Origin: Cyanobacteria bacterium OH_CDB_58
Lineage (GTDB): Bacteria > Cyanobacteriota > Vampirovibrionia > Gastranaerophilales > Gastranaerophilaceae
Length of the DNA stretch: 6,196 nucleotides
Direction: 5' to 3'
Assembly: GCA_023435965.1 (NCBI GenBank)
Contig: JAEZLC010000124.1
Coordinates: 1 to 6,196, forward strand
Positions within the stretch are counted from its first letter, which is position 1, and each line of letters opens with the position of its first letter. The position numbers were made by a program, and so were the translations under genes. Below the pieces are notes generated by a model. That model was not told where the DNA came from, searched no databases, and saw only the letters and a program-made list of their open reading frames with translations. Positions 1 to 5,642 of this stretch are shown here, one piece after another.

Positions 1-38
1 GCTTTACCGTCCATCAAGTCGATACTTGGAATAATCAT
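1..38 (-). CDS. hisA: HisA, phosphoribosylformimino-AICAR isomerase (5' end only)
   Basis: Only the first 12 codons and part of the 13th are visible; the rest lies beyond the left edge. Read on the minus strand from the ATG at 38..36, they give MIIPSIDLMDGKA. This matches the first beta strand of HisA, whose usual start is 'MIIPAIDL-DGK' with the catalytic Asp in 'IDL'. HisA is a cytoplasmic TIM-barrel enzyme that isomerises ProFAR to PRFAR in histidine synthesis. A GGTGA ribosome-binding site (47..43) lies 4 nt before the ATG. An ATG further upstream (49..47) is out of frame and meets a stop after three more codons, so 38 is the start. The call rests on 13 residues, but they are highly characteristic. 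HisF begins differently ('KRIIPCLD') and is less likely. Confidence 0.8.
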   Translation of the reverse strand, partial: MIIPSIDLMDGK

Positions 39-212
39 TTTTTCACCATTTAATTGTCTAACTTAACCCCATTATATATTAAATATTATTTTCTTACACC
101 TTTAGAATATTACCCGACCGTCTAGTAGAAAAATGCAAATTATCATGGCAAGATTAGTGCAGTTGATACTCTCCCCCCATTTTATCAATACAAGTAATTA
201 AGGAGTCAAATT
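39..212. other. Divergent intergenic spacer between hisA and the CBS-domain gene
   Basis: This 174-bp spacer is AT-rich apart from a CCCGACCG patch near 113-120 and a C6 run at 173-178. It must hold promoters for both flanking genes. The hisA side has a perfect TATAAT. On the plus side I see only weak candidates: TATCAT at 141-146, TAGAAT at 103-108, and a TTGATA -35-like hexamer at 163-168 without a well-spaced -10. I see no small ORF with a ribosome-binding site, no tRNA and no strong hairpin. Confidence 0.5.
71..76 (-). promoter_or_regulatory. Candidate -10 element for hisA
   Basis: The minus strand reads TATAAT here, a perfect -10 hexamer. It would start transcription near position 64, leaving a leader of about 26 nt before the hisA ATG. 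The hexamer 17 nt upstream (99..94, GTGTAA) is a poor -35. The surroundings are very AT-rich, so a chance match is possible. Confidence 0.4.
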
Positions 213-617
213 ATGATTGGCTGCTCTTACAAAGTTACTGATTTATTCGCAAAATCATCAAAATACGCTGACTATGAATTCAGCTTAAGCAAAACCCTTT
301 CTAAATTTCTTAAATTAACCTTAAAAGAAATCCCGATACCAAACAAAAGCAAAACGATTAAGGATTTCATAAGTAAAAGAAGCTTAAGCAGGTCCCCAGG
401 GCAATTCAACAAGCTAAGGATATCCGAAATTGTGAATAATGAAAGTTCCTGCATAATCGCTTATCCCGAATCAGATATTACCGAAATATATTCAATAATG
501 ACAAACCTCGGATTAAATATCGTACCAGTAGTAAAAACCCCTTGGAACAAGAAATTAATGGGTTTTGTAAACAAAAACCAGTTAGAAAAAGAAATCAAGA
601 AAATCAGCATCGCATAA
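213..617 (+). CDS. Small protein with a single C-terminal CBS-like domain
   Basis: This encodes a 134-residue protein. Residues about 67-126 read as one CBS motif: 'KLRISEIVNN', then 'YPESDITEIYSIM', 'LNIVPVV' and 'KLMGFVNKNQLEKEI'. These match the usual CBS order of entry strand, helix, 'PVVd', 'lvGivt..dL'. CBS domains normally occur in pairs and bind adenine nucleotides or SAM as a Bateman module. Here only one copy is present, so any nucleotide pocket would need dimerisation. Residues 1-66 are basic and Ser/Lys-rich, and I do not recognise them. There is no signal peptide or membrane segment. A strong AAGGAG (200-205) sits 7 nt before the ATG, which supports the start. The gene stands alone, divergent from hisA and convergent with the next gene. 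It could be a real single-CBS regulator or a remnant of a larger CBS protein. The ligand is unknown. Confidence 0.7.
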   Translation: MIGCSYKVTDLFAKSSKYADYEFSLSKTLSKFLKLTLKEIPIPNKSKTIKDFISKRSLSRSPGQFNKLRISEIVNNESSCIIAYPESDITEIYSIMTNLGLNIVPVVKTPWNKKLMGFVNKNQLEKEIKKISIA

Positions 618-656
618 ATAGCTTAGTCATGAATATTATTAAGGTCTCAAAATAAA
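618..656. other. Convergent spacer without a recognisable terminator
   Basis: Thirty-nine AT-rich bases separate the stop codons of two convergent genes. I found no stem longer than about 4 bp and no U-tract terminator for either direction. The octamer CTCAAAAT occurs at 644-651 and again at 666-673, inside the end of the minus-strand gene. This is probably chance. Confidence 0.4.
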
Positions 657-1319
657 TTAAAGAGCCTCAAAATCTATACCGCGGATATTTATTTCCGTCT
701 TGACTCCTTTGCTTCCTTTTTTAGGAACGTTGACTTTATCTGCATAAATAACCAGACCCAAGTTTTGCCCGTATTCACCTTTTAACCTTGCAGTAGTATC
801 CATCAATATATCTGTTTTACAGCTCGCAAAGTCTTTTTTCGAGCGGGTTATTGTATAGTTTGATTCATTAAAATCTCTAACAAGTGCTCTCGCTCCGCCG
901 ATGTTTTTGCCTGCAACAGCGTATTCTCTCGCTTCTTTCCCTGTCAAAATATAGTTTTTGACAGCGGTATAACAAGGCTTAAGGATGCTGTTATCAGATG
1001 ATTCCACAGGACGAACAGGAACTTTGTAATCCTTATCGACTGACGCAAAAGTACTTCTAATCATATTGTGAAGTGCATTTTTGAACGTATTTTTTTCCGC
1101 CCCGTCATTTTTAAGAAGAATTCTATTCAATGTCTGTATTACTTTTTTGGCAGTGTCAGGATCACAAGATGTATCCACTGACTCTTTAGAAGAAAAGTCA
1201 CAGCAATCAATCGTCAATTGCTCATAATTGATAGTGCTGTCGTTATCAAAAACTATTTTTTTTACAGGAATAACCTTGCCGAATGAGACATTGTGCAGCG
1301 AATTAAAAGAAACCTTCAT
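657..1319 (-). CDS. Orphan soluble protein with N-terminal 'NVSFGK' stretch
   Basis: This encodes 220 residues from the ATG at 1319..1317. A GTG nine bases upstream (1328..1326) would add three residues, but it overlaps the GGGTG ribosome-binding-like sequence (1330..1326), which is well placed for the ATG. I do not recognise a named family. The N-terminus contains 'HNVSFGK' (residues 9-15), followed by a Ser/Asp-rich acidic part with Cys39, Cys40 and Cys52. Residues 54-91 look helical. The most distinctive segment is 'YILTGKEAREYAVAGKNIG' (123-141). The C-terminal part (about 180-215) looks like beta strands, 'LGLVIYADKV' and 'VKTEINIRGI'. There is no signal peptide or transmembrane helix, so it is probably cytoplasmic. 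I recall similar short '-SFGK/-SFKG' N-termini and 'LTGKEA' segments in uncharacterised Gastranaerophilales proteins, but this is memory, not a search. No function is assigned. Confidence 0.75.
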   Translation of the reverse strand: MKVSFNSLHNVSFGKVIPVKKIVFDNDSTINYEQLTIDCCDFSSKESVDTSCDPDTAKKVIQTLNRILLKNDGAEKNTFKNALHNMIRSTFASVDKDYKVPVRPVESSDNSILKPCYTAVKNYILTGKEAREYAVAGKNIGGARALVRDFNESNYTITRSKKDFASCKTDILMDTTARLKGEYGQNLGLVIYADKVNVPKKGSKGVKTEINIRGIDFEAL

Positions 1320-1346
1320 ATTAAACACCCGATTATTTACATTATT

Positions 1347-1376
1347 AGAATAATCAAAAAAAATAAAACTTGTTAA
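1347..1376 (-). promoter_or_regulatory. Candidate promoter for the orphan gene
   Basis: On the minus strand, TTAACA (1376..1371, five of six to TTGACA) is followed after 18 nt by TATTCT (1352..1347, four of six to TATAAT). Transcription would start near 1340, giving a leader of about 20 nt before the ATG at 1319. The fit is moderate, and the AT-rich context makes chance matches easy. Confidence 0.35.
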
Positions 1377-1420
1377 GTTATTTGTAGACTTTTTACATGT
1401 TTTAATAATAAATTTATGTA

Positions 1421-1429
1421 TGCTATAAT
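1421..1429 (+). promoter_or_regulatory. Extended -10 promoter of the bamA-tsaE-tsaB operon
   Basis: TGCTATAAT is a perfect extended -10 (TG, one base, then TATAAT at 1424-1429). The -35 region at 17-nt spacing (1401-1406, TTTAAT) is weak, which an extended -10 can tolerate. Transcription would begin near 1436, about 22 nt before the chosen bamA ATG at 1458. This is the only good promoter I see ahead of the five-gene operon. It lies inside the longer reading frame that opens at 1416, which argues that the frame is not translated from there. Confidence 0.55.
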
Positions 1430-1457
1430 TTTGCTAAATTCAAACAGCAAACAGTAT

Positions 1458-3338
1458 ATGAAATTAATAAGAAAACTTAATATTGAGTGGGTAAAATATC
1501 TGATCTTGGGATTTATGGTTTTATGCGTCGTCCCTCCAACTTTTGCTGCTCCAAACGGAAAGTTAAAACCTGTTGCGGTTAAAGAAACAAGGCCCTCAAA
1601 AATCAAAAAAATCGAAATTGAAGGCAACCACCTTGTAAAAAACAGCGAAATACTAAAACACATACAGCTTCAACCGGGTGATTTATACAGCAGAGATTCT
1701 GTTCAAGAAAACCTTAAAAATGTCTATAATATGGGCTATTTTTCTGAAAATATGAAAGCAATCCCGATAACAACAGACGCTGATGAAGTAACTTTAAAAA
1801 TATACGTGGAAGAAAACCTTCCCGTAACGGGATTTACAGTTCAAGGGAACAGTGTTGTCTCGTCAGGAGAAATTCTTGAGATGCTTTCTGATTTAGAAAG
1901 CCAACCTCAAAACCTCAACACATTAAACAATGCAATCTCAAATATTGAAGAGCTATACGCCGCAAAAGGGTATATTTTAGCTAGAGTTGTCGACGTAAAA
2001 GACGACCCTGACGGAGTAGTTAATTTTACAATTTCTGAAGGAAAAATCAATTCAATAAAATTTGAGGGCAATCAAAAAACAAAAGATTTTGTAGTTCAAA
2101 GAAATATCCTGTCAACGCCAGGAACGATTTATAATGAAAACACAATAAAAGAAGATCTATCAAGACTATACGGAACACAAGCTTTTAAAGACGTTAACAG
2201 AACCATAGAGAAATGCGAAGATCCCAGCTTCTACGATGTCACCATAAACCTTGAAGAGCAAAGAACCGCAACGGTTTCTCTCGGAGGTGGGGTTGATACG
2301 GCAACAGGATTATTCGGACAAATTGGCCTTTCCGAAAACAACTTTAGAGGGTTGGGACAAAGAATTTCTCTTAACTTTATGTCAGGTACAGGTATTATAT
2401 TATCTGACAGTTCAATGCTAAGAAAAGCTAACCTGCAAGCAGAAGTCAGCTTCTTCGAGCCAAGGTTCAGGGGAACTGACAATTCACTTATGGTTAAAGC
2501 GTTCGGAAGAGACTTTGCGAGTTATCAGGTACCATTGGCAATCGAACAAAGGTTTGGTGCAGAAGTTGTTGTTTCCAGAGAATTCAAAAATTACAAGAAC
2601 CTCTCAGGAAGCTTTAAAATCGGTGTTGAACACGTAAGGATGAAAGAAGGCGACTACAGTCAGATTGCTTCTTTATACTCTCAGCACAACATCCCTATCA
2701 GCAAAAGAGCAGACCAGCTAAAAGGCGGAACTTATCTGTCATTGGGACCAAGTTTAACTTATGATACAAGAGACAATATTCTGAACCCAAGAGATGGGGT
2801 ATTCGCAACATTAAGACTTAACGAAAATATCGGAGTGACAGATTTCGGAGCATCGCATGGAACGCTTACTGCCGGAATAAAAAAATACTATCCAATGATG
2901 AAAAAATCATCCTTCTCTTTACAAGCGAGAGCCGGTGGAAAACTCCACGGAGAAATGCCTGAAGTTATGGCATTCCGCTTAGGTGGGCCATACTCAGTGA
3001 GAGGTTACAGAATGAGCGGAGTAGGTACCGGCGACGGCTTCATAATGGGATCTGCTGAAATCACAACCCCATTCTTCTTCTTAGACAGGGTTAAGCAAGC
3101 ACCATTTTTGGACAACGTAAAATTTGCAATGTTTGTTGATGCCGGCCAAATATACAATGGAACTATAACAAATAAACTTTATAACAGACCTGAAAATGGT
3201 ATTGCAGCAGGGGTAGGATTAAGATTATTCGTTCCTGGCATCGGACCATTGAGCTTTGACTACGGTATGCCGTTTACAAATGTTGGCAACGGCAACAGCA
3301 GAGGGGCATTTACCTTCGGACTCGGAGACTACTATTAA
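1458..3338 (+). CDS. bamA: BamA/Omp85-family outer-membrane protein assembly factor, three POTRA domains
   Basis: This encodes 626 residues. Residues 1-30 form a Sec signal peptide: basic n-region, hydrophobic 'YLILGFMVLCVV', and cleavage near 'TFA-AP'. Three POTRA domains follow: about 48-119 ('IKKIEIEGN'), 121-195 ('VTGFTVQGN') and 197-269 ('INSIKFEGN'). Residues about 270-626 form the beta barrel, opening with 'SLGGGVDTATGLFGQIGLSENNFRG'. The conserved lid-loop motif is VRGY at 514-517, inside 'RLGGPYSVRGYRMSG'. The protein ends in an aromatic beta-signal ('FGLGDYY'). Omp85 proteins fold and insert barrel proteins into the outer membrane. Proteobacterial BamA has five POTRAs, whereas three is typical of cyanobacterial Omp85. 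The frame opens earlier at 1416, but that start would put 14 residues before the signal peptide and lies upstream of the predicted transcript start, so 1458 is preferred. No strong ribosome-binding site precedes it. TamA is less likely. The stop overlaps the tsaE start (TAATG). Confidence 0.92.
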   Translation: MKLIRKLNIEWVKYLILGFMVLCVVPPTFAAPNGKLKPVAVKETRPSKIKKIEIEGNHLVKNSEILKHIQLQPGDLYSRDSVQENLKNVYNMGYFSENMKAIPITTDADEVTLKIYVEENLPVTGFTVQGNSVVSSGEILEMLSDLESQPQNLNTLNNAISNIEELYAAKGYILARVVDVKDDPDGVVNFTISEGKINSIKFEGNQKTKDFVVQRNILSTPGTIYNENTIKEDLSRLYGTQAFKDVNRTIEKCEDPSFYDVTINLEEQRTATVSLGGGVDTATGLFGQIGLSENNFRGLGQRISLNFMSGTGIILSDSSMLRKANLQAEVSFFEPRFRGTDNSLMVKAFGRDFASYQVPLAIEQRFGAEVVVSREFKNYKNLSGSFKIGVEHVRMKEGDYSQIASLYSQHNIPISKRADQLKGGTYLSLGPSLTYDTRDNILNPRDGVFATLRLNENIGVTDFGASHGTLTAGIKKYYPMMKKSSFSLQARAGGKLHGEMPEVMAFRLGGPYSVRGYRMSGVGTGDGFIMGSAEITTPFFFLDRVKQAPFLDNVKFAMFVDAGQIYNGTITNKLYNRPENGIAAGVGLRLFVPGIGPLSFDYGMPFTNVGNGNSRGAFTFGLGDYY

Positions 3339-3811
3339 TGACAAATACATATTCTGTGACTTGTGCAAACTTAGAGGCAACAGAAGCTTTAGCAAGAAAA
3401 TTTTCGCATTTGATATCTCAAACAGGTGCTTTTGTGTGTTTGTATGGAGACATCGGTTCAGGAAAAACTGCCTTCTCAAAATTTGCATGCAAACACTTAA
3501 ACGTAAAAGAAAAAGTAACAAGCCCAAGCTTTGTTATACTTAACGAATACCACTCGGGCAAACTTCCAATTTATCATTTCGACTTATACAGACTGGAAAC
3601 AGAAGGCACAAAAACGATATTAGACGAGCTCGCAGAGTACTCTCAAGGAAAAATCCTCACACTTGTTGAATGGGCGGAGTTCTCAGACACTCAACTCCCC
3701 TTTGATAGAATCGAAATAAGAATTGATTATATAGATGATAATACAAGAACATTTAATTTCAGTGCATTTGGAGAGCAAAACACAAAAATTCTCGAGGAAC
3801 TGGCAAAATGA
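3338..3811 (+). CDS. tsaE: TsaE, ATPase of the tRNA t6A37 threonylcarbamoyl-transfer complex
   Basis: This encodes 157 residues, the usual TsaE length. The Walker A motif is GDIGSGKT at 37-44. Further family motifs are 'TSPSF' (61-65), 'YHFDLYRLE' (79-87) and the Walker B-like 'TLVEWAEF' (108-115). TsaE is a cytoplasmic P-loop protein. It binds the TsaB-TsaD dimer and, through ATP hydrolysis, allows repeated rounds of N6-threonylcarbamoyladenosine formation at A37 of ANN-decoding tRNAs. The start codon shares its A with the bamA stop (TAATG). A GGAG (3324-3327) within the last bamA codons lies 10 nt upstream, so translation is probably coupled. The 3' end overlaps tsaB by 4 nt (ATGA). Pairing with tsaB is the common arrangement, but being directly behind bamA is not one I recognise as standard. 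Confidence 0.95.
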   Translation: MTNTYSVTCANLEATEALARKFSHLISQTGAFVCLYGDIGSGKTAFSKFACKHLNVKEKVTSPSFVILNEYHSGKLPIYHFDLYRLETEGTKTILDELAEYSQGKILTLVEWAEFSDTQLPFDRIEIRIDYIDDNTRTFNFSAFGEQNTKILEELAK

Positions 3812-4476
3812 AAATACTAACATTTGACACAAGTTTAGACAAAACATATATAACGCTTTGCGAAGATGAAAAAATAATAGAGTCAAAGACAATAAAAAGT
3901 ACTGATGAAAAATACCATAGTGCATTTTTAATGCCTGCTATAGTAGATATATTAAAAAAACAAGATATGTTTATGGACGATATAGAAGTAATAGGGACAA
4001 ACATCGGTCCTGGAAGTTTTACAGGAATAAGAGTCTGTACAACCATTTCAAGAGTTTTCGCTCAACAGCTAAACGCGAAGCTTGTTGGAATATCTTCAAT
4101 GCAAATTTTATCAAAAATAAACAATACGGATAAAAACTCATTGGTGCTTATGGACGCAAGAAAAAACAAAGTTTATTGTGCAATATACTCTCCAGCGGGA
4201 GAGATTATTCAAGAACCAAGCTCGATTGAAAAAGAACTTATTCTCGACTTAGCTAAAGAAAATTACTTTATTATAACCGACTCAAGTATCCACAATTATT
4301 TGACGGAAAATTCAATTACCAGCACGAATTATGAAGATGGAGAGTATGATTTAGGAAAATTTCTTGCATACTTCACGCATAAGTCCGTAGAAAATTCTAA
4401 TGAAGATTTTCACTGGGCAAAAGTAAAACCTTTATACATACAACCTCCTTCGATTTCAAAACCTAAGGCAGTATAA
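3808..4476 (+). CDS. tsaB: TsaB, scaffold subunit of the tRNA t6A37 synthesis complex
   Basis: This encodes 222 residues, within the usual range. The ASKHA-fold N-terminus reads 'MKILTFDTSLDKTYITL' (1-17). The family signature GPGSFTGIR is at 67-75, followed by 'LVGISSMQIL' (92-101) and 'LMDARKNKVYCAIY' (114-127). The C-terminus has the typical 'VKPLYIQPP' (206-214). TsaB is an inactive paralogue of TsaD. It dimerises with TsaD, and TsaE docks on the pair to make t6A. A GAGGA (3794-3798) lies 9 nt before the ATG, inside the tsaE end, and the genes overlap as ATGA. The family often has rimI and tsaD following, but here neither does, so tsaD and tsaC must lie elsewhere. The next gene starts 1 nt after the stop. 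Confidence 0.95.
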   Translation: MKILTFDTSLDKTYITLCEDEKIIESKTIKSTDEKYHSAFLMPAIVDILKKQDMFMDDIEVIGTNIGPGSFTGIRVCTTISRVFAQQLNAKLVGISSMQILSKINNTDKNSLVLMDARKNKVYCAIYSPAGEIIQEPSSIEKELILDLAKENYFIITDSSIHNYLTENSITSTNYEDGEYDLGKFLAYFTHKSVENSNEDFHWAKVKPLYIQPPSISKPKAV

Positions 4477-4477
4477 A

Positions 4478-4762
4478 ATGTACAAACTAGAATTCCAAGG
4501 CTGTTTACCGATCTTGTTGATATCTGTATTATTTCTGTTCATTGCTCTAAAGCTCTGGTTTGTAATCGCAATAATATTACTGTTTTATTTATTCAAAAAC
4601 GTAATAGCATCAATATCCCTAAATATAAAATTAAGACAAAAAGAAAAAGAACTGCACTTTACTCCGCACAAAGGGGAAGTATACAAGATTTGCCCCTATT
4701 GCAATATTAACGTTAAACGCTCAGCGGAAAAATGCCCAAACTGTGGTCACGACTTAGATTAA
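4478..4762 (+). CDS. Small membrane protein with C-terminal zinc ribbon
   Basis: This encodes 94 residues. The N-terminal half holds two closely spaced hydrophobic stretches (about 10-25 and 27-45), best read as a helical hairpin in the inner membrane. A charged linker follows ('KLRQKEKELHFTPHKGE', 51-67). The C-terminus is a compact four-cysteine zinc ribbon: Cys72-x2-Cys75-x10-Cys86-x2-Cys89, in 'CPYC' and 'CPNCGHDLD'. If both ends are cytoplasmic, the ribbon would sit on the cytoplasmic face as a docking or sensing module. I do not recognise a named family, and such ribbons occur in many unrelated small bacterial proteins. Its start is 1 nt after the tsaB stop, with TAAGG (4464-4468) upstream, so it is surely co-transcribed with tsaEB. 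No direct role in t6A synthesis can be inferred. It could be a conserved lineage-specific protein. Confidence 0.8.
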   Translation: MYKLEFQGCLPILLISVLFLFIALKLWFVIAIILLFYLFKNVIASISLNIKLRQKEKELHFTPHKGEVYKICPYCNINVKRSAEKCPNCGHDLD

Positions 4763-4772
4763 AGGAAATATT

Positions 4773-5642
4773 ATGTCAGAAATTTGCAAAAACTGGTCTC
4801 AATGGTTAAAAAATACAAGATTTTCTTATATGGATGAAGCTCAGGTCACGCAAACATTGAATTGGCTCAACTTTGTAAAAGACGCCGTACTTGAAAACGC
4901 AGAATTAAAAGCAAATGATACAATAATTGATATTGGAACCGGAACCGGACTTTTAGGATTTGGAGCATTAGAGTTTCTGGGAGAAAACGGAAAAGTGATT
5001 TTTTCTGACAAATTCGAGGACTGTCTCATTGAATGCAAAAAACTTCTCAGCACAGTTGATGTAAAACCTCAATACGAATTCTTACAAAGCGGATGTGAGG
5101 ACATAAAACTACCAAAAGAATCTGTAGATAAAGCCGTTATGAGATCGGTACTTGTGCATGTTTTAGATAAACAACAAGCAATGAACGAAATATACAGAAT
5201 ACTAAAACCAGAAGGTATTTTTTCGGCATTTGAACCGGTTATAAGGTCGAATACCAGATATTATGAACTTACAACACCAAGCAACATAAGTTTTTATGAA
5301 GAATTCAAAAAAGCAGAAATAGAACTAATGACGAATGCAAATGATCCCTTAACTAATTTTGACGAGAATTCTCTTGCAAAAAACCTTGAAGAAGCCGGCT
5401 TTAAAGATGCAGTAATTGATGTTCAATCTACAGGTTCTACATACATAGTCCAATCTGCGGCAGTTGACAGTTGGTTTGACGCACCTCCAAGCCCTGGGGC
5501 TACTACTATGAAAGAAAAATTCTTACTCTACTTTGACGAGAATAAGGTTAAAGAATACATAGAGCAGGTTAAGGCTGACTTAACAGGAAAAGAAATTACG
5601 GTAAAAGCAAACACTGTTCTTATAAAAGCAATTAAGAACTAA
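4773..5642 (+). CDS. Class I SAM-dependent methyltransferase, substrate unknown
   Basis: This encodes 289 residues. The SAM-binding motif I is 'IIDIGTGTGLLGFGA' (51-65). Asp79 in 'VIFSDKF' is the acidic end of strand 2. 'SGCEDIKLP' (106-114) fits the next SAM-contacting loop. 'MRSVLVHVLDKQQAMNEIYR' (123-142) and 'LKPEGIFSAFEP' (144-155) complete a Methyltransf_11/25-type Rossmann core. About 130 residues follow the core and contain 'WFDAPPSPGATTMKEKF' (234-250). This resembles uncharacterised methyltransferases with an 'SIFEP' strand, where a similar C-terminal part may shape the substrate site. The substrate cannot be read from the sequence. The protein has no signal peptide and is probably cytoplasmic. 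AAAGGA (4761-4766) lies 6 nt before the ATG. It is the last gene of the operon, 10 nt after the zinc-ribbon gene, and its 3' end overlaps the opposing comM gene by 11 bp. Confidence 0.85.
   Translation: MSEICKNWSQWLKNTRFSYMDEAQVTQTLNWLNFVKDAVLENAELKANDTIIDIGTGTGLLGFGALEFLGENGKVIFSDKFEDCLIECKKLLSTVDVKPQYEFLQSGCEDIKLPKESVDKAVMRSVLVHVLDKQQAMNEIYRILKPEGIFSAFEPVIRSNTRYYELTTPSNISFYEEFKKAEIELMTNANDPLTNFDENSLAKNLEEAGFKDAVIDVQSTGSTYIVQSAAVDSWFDAPPSPGATTMKEKFLLYFDENKVKEYIEQVKADLTGKEITVKANTVLIKAIKN
5616..5639. repeat. Inverted repeat at the convergent gene ends, possible weak terminator
   Basis: GTTCTTA (5616-5622) and TAAGAAC (5633-5639) form a perfect 7-bp stem with a 10-nt loop, just inside the 3' ends of both the methyltransferase and comM. 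The stem has only two G-C pairs. No U-tract follows on the plus strand. On the minus strand the following bases (agtgtttgctttta) are moderately T-rich. It could be a weak bidirectional or comM terminator, or chance. Confidence 0.25.

Noticed and set aside
171..178. C6 run in CTCCCCCC ahead of the CBS gene, considered as a phase-variable tract
   Set aside because: Six bases is short for slipped-strand switching, and the run lies outside any coding frame or well-placed promoter spacer.
618..656. Possible terminator hairpin between the convergent CBS and orphan genes
   Set aside because: The best pairing is CTTA with TAAG, a 4-bp stem with a long loop and no U-tract, too weak to call.
1373..1663. 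Minus-strand open frame rich in hydrophobic residues, opposite the bamA signal-peptide region
   Set aside because: It lies antisense to the bamA 5' end and the divergent promoter region. Its hydrophobic look comes from the complement of AT-rich Lys/Ile codons. It has no recognisable motif.
2231..2482. Minus-strand open frame inside bamA
   Set aside because: It is antisense to the strongly conserved start of the barrel and has no family features.
3225..3543. Overlapping open frames on both strands across the bamA-tsaE junction
   Set aside because: Both are out of frame with two well-supported genes and show no domain or proper initiation context.
3683..4046. Two minus-strand open frames across the tsaE-tsaB junction
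   Set aside because: They are shadows of well-recognised genes, and their Cys/Phe/Leu-rich composition reflects complementary AT-rich codons.
5357..5543. Repeated 12-mer TTTGACGAGAAT within the methyltransferase gene
   Set aside because: Both copies encode Phe-Asp-Glu-Asn with the same codons in unrelated helices. There is no flanking similarity, so coincidence is the simplest reading.
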